From Stenogyne calaminthoides (Eukaryota; Streptophyta; Magnoliopsida; Lamiales; Lamiaceae): DNA of 64,000 nucleotides. The notes below the pieces were generated by a model. That model saw only the letters and a program-made list of their open reading frames with translations, was not told the origin of the DNA and made no database searches. This document shows positions 55,652-64,000 of the stretch, piece after piece (the stretch's first letter is position 1; each line of letters opens with the position of its first letter). The stretch is taken from positions 23,949,434-24,013,433 of the forward strand of contig JBBCBC010000021.1 of assembly GCA_037126765.1 (NCBI GenBank), in the 5' to 3' direction. The translations under genes and the position numbers were made by a program.

Positions 55652-56067
55652 TGTTGGAAAACGAGGGATAGGAATTACCAACCTCTATTCCAGAAATTAC
55701 AGCGAAAGAAATATCGAACCCGGTTGAATTCATCGTATGCACTGGAATCTCTTCGTCCGAAACACAACCACACGAATTGATCACGGATTGCTTCCATTAT
55801 TCACAATTTAAGAGCCCTTTTGATATTAATATTGCATGTGAAATTGGTGAAAAAATCACCCTGTGATTTCTCTGTATTTTGAAGTGGTTTAGAAAAGAGA
55901 GCGTTAGGGAATTCTCAATTCTCGTAACGTGAATTGTCAGAGACCTTTCAAAAGAAGATAACAATCCCTTTAATATCTTTGGAAGTTATCTAACTCCCGT
56001 TTGACTCTATCCACTTTCATGGGTGGATTAATTATTAAATTAATTAATATTAATTTAATTACTTTCA
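55652..56067 (-). repeat. 5' LTR of element E
   Basis: 416 bp, TGTTGGAAAACG...AATTACTTTCA, followed directly by CTTCC. Confidence 0.92.
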
Positions 56068-56200
56068 CTTCCCCATAACACAAATTTCTTTAACTGTAGC
56101 AGCGGTTATTGAACATTTGAATCCAATCAGCCAAACTCAAGGATAATGACAGAGGCGGCACAATGATATTCTCGAAGTTACACGACGCCAAACGCGGCCT
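56068..56200 (+). pseudogene. Possible first-exon relic of a host gene
   Basis: Together with 52440-52525 this makes a pyrimidine-rich 5' UTR-like sequence split by element E, leading to ATG at 56145 (MTEAAQ, then TGA, then YSRSYTTPNAAW in the same frame). A second ATG at 56163 starts MIFSKLHDAKRGLVDDIG in another frame. Neither is a family I recognise, and the sequence changes character near 56200. Confidence 0.3.
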
Positions 56201-56679
56201 GGTAGATGATATTGGTTATTCGAAAATTCAGTTTTCTTTTGATCAAAGTGGATCGAAAATTTATGTTAATTTCAAAACTGGTTGTTTGAAAATCCATGCT
56301 AATTTCGAAACTGGTTATTCGAATCTTCAAGAGTTGGACGGAGAACACCTTTGAATAGAAATGCCGAATTAGAGGGGCTTCAAGCCTTGATCTCAGATTC
56401 GGAATTGTTTCTGGATGGTCTCGTAAAGGACGTCTTGGAGTTGATGAAGAACGCCTTCAAATCTTCAAGGTTCGCCTTTGAAGAAACGTCTGATCGGATG
56501 GACTTGAGCCTTAATCTCTGATCGAACGTCTTTTCTAGATGCTTTGCACGAAGAACACCTTTGAAGCTGCTTTGAATCTTCAAGAACGCTTGCAGGGAGC
56601 TCTGAACTCTTCTCGTCTGGATCATCTGAATGTTGGTGTCTGAAATGAAGAGTTTGGACCCCTATTTATAGGGTGAGGG
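56200..56679 (-). repeat. LTR-like remnant with minus-strand TATA box
   Basis: Minus strand has TATAAATA (56663-56670) and a downstream region with CTTCAAGAACGC and CTTTGAAG words, the look of a U3/R segment. It is cut at 56679 by element D. A minus frame at 56380-56625 has no known domain. Confidence 0.35.
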
Positions 56680-58527
56680 TGTTGGGGAATAAGTTGCACA
56701 GATCTATTCGGGATGAATATTTAAATACAAATTTAATTCTCATAATTATTACTAGCATGAATTAGTCATATATTAATTCAAATAATAATCCAACAACTAA
56801 TCATGCATATAATTAAATCACGTAAATCCTACGCATGCGGAATTCTACGAGTTTACGTGAACGTACCTCTTGGGACGGCAATGGCTTTGTTTATTAGACA
56901 CACCAAAAGAACTTCCCAAGTATTCCCTTAATCCTTGCTCGACTATCCGGTGGTAGGACACTTGCGAACAATTAACAAAAGGAAAATAAATTATGTTGAA
57001 CCACCTTTGTGGATTTACTAATTTTTCCAGCACATGAAATTGTACTTGAGAGTGAAACATTCATCCCCTATTTATAGAGGGTGGTGGTCGAAAATTTCAT
57101 GTGAAATAGGGAGGAAAAAATCTTTTTTTGATCTCCAAGAAATCTTGAATATATCTCATATATTTTTTTCTCCATAATTAAAATATTCCACAAAATCCCA
57201 CTCTCTTATTTGTTATGGAATATTTCGAAATATTAAGGGATCAAGATTCCAAGATTTGGATATTCTTGAATTTATGAGATATTCTTGTATTTCAAGAAAT
57301 ACATATCTTTCATAATATCTTTTCAAGAAAAAATCAAGAAAATATTTCTTGCCCTTTATATTCAAAATTTTCGAAAAATGCTATATGGATAACCAAGTGG
57401 GAGATTTCTTGAATTTAATGAGATGATCTTGTATTCCAAGAATACATATCTTCATTCCATAACAAAATTCAAAGAAAATCTTTCTCCTCTTTTAATCCAT
57501 AATTTTCGAAAAAAATAGGAAAAATATGCAACAAGATTTATTTTATTTTTAAACATCTTTTTTTAGGTTATTGGACTTTATGTTGTTGAAATTACTTAGG
57601 GGGCCTTTAGGAGAATTAAGATTGGGCCTTCAAATGGATCTTGAATTATCAATATTGAGCCACAATATTATTCAAGCCCATAAATATTAATTAATCCCAC
57701 TACATAATTAATATTGCACTATCCATCTTAACCCATATTACAGTCAATATGGCTCCCGGTTATTATTTCTCGTGTTTAAGATTATCTAGCCCACTAATTA
57801 ATTCAAGCCACTGAAATAACTTTCCATTAATTAATATCTTTTGTCCTTCGTTAAGGAACGGTTCAACATTATTATCCTTACCGGAAACTAGTTCCACTTG
57901 CAAGATTTGATATGATAAAACTTATGAACCTCCCAAGGGGGCAAATCGAACAAGCGTACTTGCACACAATTCTCCGTATTAAATCTTAGCAATCGCATGT
58001 GACCAATAATATTGTCCAAGATAAAAAGTATTGAATCTCGTTGATTCTCTACCCATGATAAGTCAAAAGCAATAGTTACCAACCACACGTGATCCTATTT
58101 AAGGAACGAAGATTAAGAAATAACGAACCATCGAGGTCTAATTCTTCCTTGTTCGGATTCAAGAATTGCCCCTCCTCAGAGGTCCTATTCGAAGGCATCA
58201 TCATGCACTAGTGTAATCTCTTGGTCAAGACAAGTCAATCCGAGCCTTACACTTCAACCTTTCACGATGGATTGTTCATTTCCATCTAGGTCGTGAATGG
58301 TGTACTTTTAGTTACAAGGGATTGTTAATGTAATCTTCTGTGATCTGGTATCACTAAATTAACTACAATGTAACATGTACTATTTAATGAACAGTTATGC
58401 AATAAATATATGTAACATTCGATGATATTTAAAGCATCAGTGATAAACAATTTATTTCAGTAAATAAGTCCGAAATTCAGTTTTGATTATACAAAGTAAA
58501 ACCATACTTTCTAGTATAATCCCAACA
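56680..58527 (-). repeat. 3' LTR of element D
   Basis: 1848 bp, TGTTGGGGAATAAGT...ATAATCCCAACA. Minus-strand TATA box TATAAATA at 57069-57076. Confidence 0.88.
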
Positions 58528-58877
58528 ATCTCCCACTTATACTCAAAGTCTGCTTTTAAGTATACTACAACATGTCTCGTGTAGTTCCTAATTCGTGACA
58601 TCTAATGTCACCTACACGAACCTAATAATTTCTCCCACTTATACTCAAAAGCAGATTGGCAATTTGTCTTGACACCCATTCCTTCCACATGTCTCGAATG
58701 TATTGAGGCGCACCCTTTGTGAATGGATCGCTAGGTTGTCTTCGACGCTATCTTTGCCACATCTATATCTCCTCTCTTAACGATATATCTCGTATAAGAT
58801 GGTATTTCCTTTCAATGTGTTTTTTTGGCCTTGTGGGCTCTTGGTTCCCTTGAATTTGCAAATCGCTCCAAGCATTG

Positions 58878-59578
58878 TCACAATAAATGATGATTCTGGC
58901 TTGGGCAAATTCGAACTACATTCAAGTCCTTTGGGAAGTTCTTAAGCCAAACCGCTTCTTTTTTTGCCTCATAGCAGTTGACTACATATTCGGCTTCCAT
59001 GGTAGAATCTGCGACGCATTTCTGCTTGACGCTTCTCCATGTCACAGCTCCTTCCCCCATGCAAAACACACTACCGGAGGTAGATTTTCTGGAGTCTATG
59101 TCTGATTGGAAATCCGAGTCCGTGTAGCCGATGGGGATTAGACTATCTATCGACCGATAAATTAACATTCTATCCCGAGTTCTTTTCGGATACTTGAGAA
59201 TGTTTTTAATCGCCGAATCAATGTTCTTCCCGGGTTACTTTGATATCTTGTCACCATGCCAACGGCAAAGCGGATATCCGGTCTCGCATACAAAGATTGC
59301 ATACATAAGGCTTCCGACAAATACGAAGCATATGGAATGCCTCTCATGTCATCTATCTCCTTTTGCGTCTTAGGGCACATTTTCTTGGATAGATGGATTC
59401 CATGTCTGAAAGGTACGAAGCCTTTCTTGGAATCCTACATACTGAATCGTTTCAAGACAGTGTCTATGTATGAAGCTTGCGACAAGCCTATCATCATTTT
59501 CTTGTGATCTCGAGTGATCTTGATCCCAAGGATGTGTGGGGCTTCCCCTAAGTCCTTCATATCAAGCTGTTTTGAAAG
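58878..59578 (-). pseudogene. RT C-terminus and RNase H of element D
   Basis: 59162-59380 has CPKTQKEIDDMRGIPYASYL and RPDIRFAVGMVTRYQSNPG. After a frameshift 58878-59168 holds RNase H motifs GYTDSDFQSDIDSRKSTSGS and VADSTMEAEYV. The last part after KEAVWLKNF is again shifted. Acidic residues of the visible motifs are kept. Confidence 0.8.
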
Positions 59579-60586
59579 TCATGCCCTTACGTCTGATAAC
59601 ACCTTCACATCGTTCCCGATGATCAGAATGTCGTCTACGTATAGTACTAAGAATACCAATGTAGTTCCGACACGCTTTTTGTACACACAACTTTCGAGCT
59701 CATTTTGATCAAACCCATAAGACTTTATAACATGATCAAAACATTGGTTCCAAGCTCTGGATGCCTGTTTGAGTCCGTAAATGGACTTCATGAGCTTACA
59801 AACTAAGTGTTCTTGGCTTTTTTCAATGAAGCCTTGGGGTTGTTGCATATAGATCTCTTCATCAAGACTTCCATTAAGGAAAGCTGTCTTGACATCCATT
59901 TGCCAGATTTCAAAGTCGAGATGCGCAGCAATCGATAAGAGAATTAGGATGGACTTGAGCATGGCTACGGGCGAAAAAGTTTCCTCATAATCGATCCCTT
60001 CTTTCTGAGTATAACCTTTCGCCACGAGTCTTGCCTTGAAGGTTTCCACCTTCCCGTCCGGTCCTCTTTTTCTCTTATACACCCACTTGCAACCAATGGG
60101 TTTGACCCCATTAAGTGGTTCGACTAGCTCCCACACTCTGTTATGATTCATAGAACCCATTTCGGCTTTCATTGTTGTTTGCCAAGAATCTGCATCCTTG
60201 TCTTGGATTGCCTCGTCATATGTCCATGGGTCTGATTCGTCTTGTCCGGGAATCAAGTCCGAGGACTCTCCTATTCCCATGAATCTCTCGGGTTGTTTCA
60301 TAACCCTCCCACTACGACGAGGTTCCGGTTGTGTAAGTGTGTCGTTTGGTATGTCATCTTGTACAGTTGGCATTGAGGTTAGCCCCCTTAGCTCATTTAA
60401 GGTAATCTCACTTCTGGGTTTTCTTTTGTTCATATAGTCTTCTTCCAAAAATCTAAAGTGGGTGCTTATTACCACCTTTTGATCTTCGGGACCATAGAAC
60501 ATACACCCTTTTGTTCCCTCGGGGTATCCCACAGACAATCTTAATTCTGATCGAGGATCCAATTTACCGGCTTCCTTGTCCAACAC
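59579..60586 (-). CDS. Integrase-RT linker and reverse transcriptase of element D, open frame
   Basis: 335 residues. The linker (SELRLSVGYPEGTKGCMFYG; PEPRRSGRVMKQPERFMGIG) leads to the RT block WELVEPLNGVKPIGCKWVYK, RLVAKGYTQKEGIDYEETFS, MDVKTAFLNGSLDEEIYMQQ and the active site LVLYVDDILIIGND (YVDD intact). It would copy element RNA to cDNA as part of a polyprotein. The start Met is simply the first in this open stretch. Confidence 0.87.
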   Translation of the reverse strand: MLDKEAGKLDPRSELRLSVGYPEGTKGCMFYGPEDQKVVISTHFRFLEEDYMNKRKPRSEITLNELRGLTSMPTVQDDIPNDTLTQPEPRRSGRVMKQPERFMGIGESSDLIPGQDESDPWTYDEAIQDKDADSWQTTMKAEMGSMNHNRVWELVEPLNGVKPIGCKWVYKRKRGPDGKVETFKARLVAKGYTQKEGIDYEETFSPVAMLKSILILLSIAAHLDFEIWQMDVKTAFLNGSLDEEIYMQQPQGFIEKSQEHLVCKLMKSIYGLKQASRAWNQCFDHVIKSYGFDQNELESCVYKKRVGTTLVFLVLYVDDILIIGNDVKVLSDVRA

Positions 60587-61358
60587 GTAGGCCGGACACC
60601 CCCCAAATCCTCATGTGTCTCAAACTAGGCTTGCGCCCGGTCCACAATTCTTTGGGAGTTTTGGGAACCGATTTGGATGGCACCAAGTTCAGAATGTAGG
60701 CTGATGTCTCCAAGGCATGACCCCAGAATGACTTGGGAAGATCCGCATAACTCATCATAGATCTAACCATTTCCAAAAGAGTTTCGTTTCTTCGCTCTGC
60801 AACCCCGTTTTGTTGAGGGGTTCCAGGTGCAGTTAGCTGGGATGCAATCCCTTCATCAGATAAGTAGTTCAAAAACTCATCGTTGAGGTATTCGCCTCCA
60901 CGATTGGATCGTAGAGACTTGATACGTTTTTCCCTATGATTCTCTGCTTGAGCCTTAAATTCTTTGAATTTCTCAAAGGTCTCAGATTTATGCTTCATAA
61001 GGAAAATATAACTGTACCTTGAGTAGTCATCAATAAAAGTGATGAAATACTCATAACCTCCTCTTGCTTTGGTTGACATTGGACCACATACATCTGTGTG
61101 AACGATTTCTAACACTTCTTTGGCTCTATTCCCCTTGGCTCCGAATGCCCTCTTGGTCATTTTACCCTCCAAACATGATTCGCAGGTTGGAATTGGTTCA
61201 ATTTGGAGAGACTCCAGTGAACCTGCTTCTACCAACCTTTGGATCCTCTTTGGATTAATATGTCCCAATCTTAGATGCCATAGAAGTGTCTCGTTCACGT
61301 TTTCTTTTATCGGAAACAATTGATGTGTTATAGGATGCATTTCGTGAGTGGTGTGCAC
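60564..61358 (-). CDS. GAG-pre-integrase and integrase of element D, open frame
   Basis: 264 residues: WHLRLGHINPKRIQRLVEAG and CESCLEGKM (zinc motif), first catalytic Asp in VHTDVCGPM, second site RSNRGGEYLND where Asp is replaced by Asn, Glu in QQNGVAERRNE. The family requires Asp at the second site, so integration activity should be lost. The last residues overlap the RT frame in another phase. Confidence 0.87.
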   Translation of the reverse strand: MHTTHEMHPITHQLFPIKENVNETLLWHLRLGHINPKRIQRLVEAGSLESLQIEPIPTCESCLEGKMTKRAFGAKGNRAKEVLEIVHTDVCGPMSTKARGGYEYFITFIDDYSRYSYIFLMKHKSETFEKFKEFKAQAENHREKRIKSLRSNRGGEYLNDEFLNYLSDEGIASQLTAPGTPQQNGVAERRNETLLEMVRSMMSYADLPKSFWGHALETSAYILNLVPSKSVPKTPKELWTGRKPSLRHMRIWGVSGLRVGQGSR

Positions 61359-61445
61359 AGTTAATTGTATAGAGATTTTCCATCAATGTCCCATAACAGA
61401 TACACTCATCATTTCAAGAAATGATTTCATTCTTATTAGAAGAAA

Positions 61446-61700
61446 CTAAGTGTCTATTAACAGAATTTTAGAAACTGAAAGTGAATTCTTTCTAAAACTG
61501 GGAACATAAAGAACATCTCTTAAAATTAGAACTCTGTCCTTAAAAGACAGGTGCACTTCTCCCACTGCTTCAGCTGCCACTCTCGTAGCATCGCCCAGTG
61601 TGATGAGGATCTCACTGCCACTAAGTTTTCGGATCAGTTTGAACCCGTGAAGCAAACATGATTAGTGGATCCCGTATCAACTACCCACGAATGAGAAGTA
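61446..61700 (-). pseudogene. Protease of element D
   Basis: In one minus frame 61650-61690 reads WVVDTGSTNHVCF, the intact aspartyl site D-T-G. After a frameshift, IRKLSGSEILITLGDATRVA and LILRDVLYVPSFRKN (61446-61655) complete the domain. Confidence 0.75.
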
Positions 61701-61717
61701 TACGCCGCTAAACAAGT

Positions 61718-62339
61718 TTAAACAATTAGTGCGTGAGAATTACCTTTCTTTCTGGCCCTTTTGGGGTTGGAACAAGCAAATCTCCATTGTCCTCTTTCAC
61801 CGCAGCTTAAGCACTTACTCTTTGGATTTTCCTCGACACCACCAGCATTCGTCATCTTATCATTGCCCTTGGCAACAGTTGAGTCTGATTGCTTATGGCC
61901 TTTGGTCACCTTCTTCTTCTTGCCATCCCTTGGCCTAGAAGATGAAGACGGACCACTTGTCGTCAAAGCTTGAGTTTGGTGCCCTATCAACATCTCTGCC
62001 GAGACCAAAGCTTGCAACAAATCAGCTTGCGAGGCAAAATTGCTCAGAAACTTTTGGGCAGAGAATGAAGTACCAAATTCATCTGAGTCTCCAGATTATA
62101 ATTTGTACTCAGAACTTCAAGTTTGTTCAAATGAGCCATCAATTTTGAGGACGTAATCCCTCATGGGTTTGCCCTCCACCAATTACAGCGACGACATCTC
62201 TCGTAAGGTGATCTGACGAGTCTCGCATTTTTGACTCGTCAGTTGGCTCATCTGATTTTGGTGTGTCAAGAATCCACTTGTGCTTTTGTGCAGTTAGGAC
62301 AATAATTTTTTGTTCCCAATCAATATAGTTTCCATACAT
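61718..62339 (-). pseudogene. gag of element D, broken
   Basis: 62139-62339 gives NYIDWEQKIIVLTAQKHKWI, the Gag N-terminus. 61718-62020 gives a basic segment (RPRDGKKKKVTKGHKQSDST) and a zinc knuckle CLSCGERGQWRFAC in which the usual His is Gln. The middle is shifted. Confidence 0.72.
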
Positions 62340-63935
62340 ATTGTATTGACTTTAAGTATATTAATAGTGGATTAAAAGGTTACGACATGCTGAACTGAAA
62401 TAAATAACTATATGCATAAGCACAAGTATATCACAAGGTTCGATCACATGTTTCATATTAAAATCTCAAAAAAAATATGAACATGCATCAGCCAACATCT
62501 CAAAACAGTTTAAATAAGTCACGTGGGGTGGGTCATTATTTAAACACATTCAACGAGTTACAAACAAAACGATTTACAAACCTTTAATATCCAGATTAAT
62601 AGTTGACTCCCACTTGACCAATATAAAATTGATAGGGACTTCGGGGAAGTATATGCATATAAATTTTATACCTAAGTAATAACCATGATTAAATACAGGA
62701 TTATTATTTCGCTTTGAACGAGCCTCGTGGGGAGGGTCATCGTCGCCACTAGTAATAATCCACAATCATCCATTTGGAATTCATTCATGTGAAAGCTAAC
62801 TTTTGACCGTCCCGTTGGGGGAATTTCTCCAAAAGAATTCACAAATAAATAAATCATGGAGTTCAAAATTAATTTAATTTTATTATACGGAATAAAATTG
62901 TCAATTAATTATTTAAACATACTTAGTAATTTTGAAGGTGGGATTTTTCATTGGGCAACTCTCATGCAAACACATTTAAACAAATTAAATAAAGCATAAG
63001 ATAACCTGATAATAAATCAATGCGCGGAAAAATAAACATATTGGGCACAAATTATCCAATTATCATGGTTTGATTTTTCTTGGCTTGATTTTTGAAGAAC
63101 GCGTCGTCTTGAATTTCTCCCGCTCGTCGTCTCGAAAAAGAACTCCGTCTCGAAAACGCCACGCCAAGTGCTTTCGCAGAGAGGATGCGCCGCATCCGAC
63201 CGGCCGCTGGCGAAACCGCCGCCCGCCCGCGCCTTAACCAAGATCGCTCGCCAGCGCCTTCAGCGACCTCTGCAGCGTCGCCCGTCATGTCGGTCTCAGC
63301 AGCCTCAGCGAAACTTCGGCAGCGAGAACAGCGTACACGCGTGCACTTCCTTCGCTACGCCGGCCCTCGCCACCGCCCGTGGAACTCGGTGTAGCGTGTC
63401 CCCACCCGCCCCGCGGCTTCGCCTCCGTCGGCCCGATCCAAGCGCCGCAGCGCGTCGCGTGCGCTAGCGCCCGCCCGTCTCGATCCTCGCAGTTTTCGCT
63501 AGGCCTCGGCCTCGTTCTGCGCCCGTGCGTGCCTGCGTGCGACCGCGTCGCGCGCGTGCCTTCCTTGGCACATTTCGCGCGACGCACGCCGCCTACTCCG
63601 GTTCTAGATTTTATCCTTTAATTCTTCGTCTCCGCCTCCGTTTCCGATCCGGTTATAATTTATTTACAAAAAATAAATAAACCTAGATCTAGACTAGTCT
63701 ATTACATTGATCAAATCAAACAAATCCTAATCTACTCGTGGATTTTCTCACGAGGCAAAACGAATCCGAACGAATCGAATTAAAAACCACAATTTATATG
63801 CATGCATAAATAAACACATTAAATTCCATGACAATTGGATACCTACAAAAAAGATCTAGCAATTCTACTATCCAATTTCAAATTTAATGACAACGAATTA
63901 AATTACAATTTAAAAAATTCAGAGCCCGAAACCGT
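62340..63935 (-). other. Leader of element D, with a 500-bp GC-rich block
   Basis: 1.6 kb between primer site and gag. 62340-63050 is AT-rich, while 63090-63620 is strongly GC-rich with many CpG. Open frames on both strands there (for example 63285-63587 minus, 63168-63621 plus) are Arg/Ala/Pro-rich and share no domain. Confidence 0.6.
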
Positions 63936-63948
63936 GGCTCTGATACCA
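63936..63948 (-). promoter_or_regulatory. Primer-binding site of element D
   Basis: Minus strand TGGTATCAGAGCC, the standard plant copia tRNA-Met site, two bases from the LTR. Confidence 0.9.
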
Positions 63949-63950
63949 GT

Positions 63951-64000
63951 TGTTGGGGAATAAGTTGCACAGATCTATTCTGGATGAATATTTAAATACA
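63951..64000 (-). repeat. 5' LTR of element D, inner end only
   Basis: The 50 bases TGTTGGGGAATAAGTTGCAC onward repeat 56680-56729 with one change (ATTCTGG versus ATTCGGG). The rest lies beyond the window. Confidence 0.9.

Larger units (their letters stand above)
52526..56067 (-). mobile_element. Non-autonomous LTR retrotransposon E, complete
   Basis: 3542 bp with two 416-bp LTRs (52526-52941 and 55652-56067), primer site TGGTATCAGATTC (55638-55650, minus) and perfect CTTCC target duplication (52521-52525, 56068-56072). The 2.7-kb interior has no readable gag, protease, integrase or RT. Its 5' leader (54830-55110) is GC-rich with repeated ACGCGCC words. It must depend on enzymes of another copia-like element. 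Confidence 0.93.
56680..64000 (-). mobile_element. Ty1/copia retrotransposon D, nearly complete, 5' LTR cut by window
   Basis: Minus strand; 3' LTR 56680-58527, interior 58528-63950, and 5' LTR starting at 63951 with the same first 50 bases. Primer site TGGTATCAGAGCC, polypurine AAGTGGGAGAT. gag, protease, integrase, RT and RNase H can all be read, with several frame breaks. Candidate left target duplication GAGGG (56675-56679). An LTR piece of the same family in opposite orientation is at 11951-12226. Confidence 0.92.

Noticed and set aside
63168..63621. Arg/Ala/Pro-rich frames at the right end as a gene
   Set aside because: Frames are open on both strands at once in a GC-rich leader of element D; no domain or splice pattern.

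Overview
This is a plant nuclear window, almost certainly eudicot. It holds one spliced host gene for a U-box/ARM protein of the LIN/CERBERUS E3-ligase type, a remnant of a PPR gene, and otherwise mostly Ty1/copia elements primed from initiator tRNA-Met, one LARD-like element, one L1-type LINE and several MITE-like foldbacks. There is no bacterial gene organisation, CRISPR array or operon. The species cannot be named from the sequence.

Layout. 1-12226 is a nest of retrotransposons: minus-strand copia element A (1-5598, running off the left edge) interrupts minus-strand copia element B (5599-11950), and B interrupts an LTR of a third family (11951-12226), the same family as element D at the right edge. 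12227-28050 carries a host segment present in two copies. Copy 1 is split by a LARD-like element (12929-19990) and by a degenerate LINE (20080-25361, 16-bp target duplication). A 1.45-kb solo LTR (25791-27240) separates it from copy 2 (27290-28010). 28050-34228 is AT-rich, with LINE tails, tRNA-like stretches, a foldback, a PPR pseudogene and a solo LTR of the B family with a perfect GATTT duplication (31830-33641). 34229-40638 is complete copia element C (minus, GAGCC duplication). 40639-44414 is rich in TIR/MITE elements. 44961-49404 is the LIN-like gene in eight exons. 52526-56067 is a complete non-autonomous LTR element E (CTTCC duplication). 56680 to the end is copia element D (minus), with its 5' LTR cut by the window edge.

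How it works together. Every autonomous-type element here is disabled. The frames of A, B, C, D and the LINE are broken, and several catalytic or zinc-binding residues are changed (C protease DTG to DTD, D integrase second Asp to Asn, zinc knuckles of A, B and D damaged). The LIN-like gene keeps good splice signals and a full U-box, but shows a CTAG tandem duplication at its 3' end that probably shortened the C-terminus. The most unusual structure is a higher-order tandem array inside the LARD: a 211-bp unit that itself consists of nine 21-24-bp monomers. I saw nothing that amounts to a new enzymatic system.
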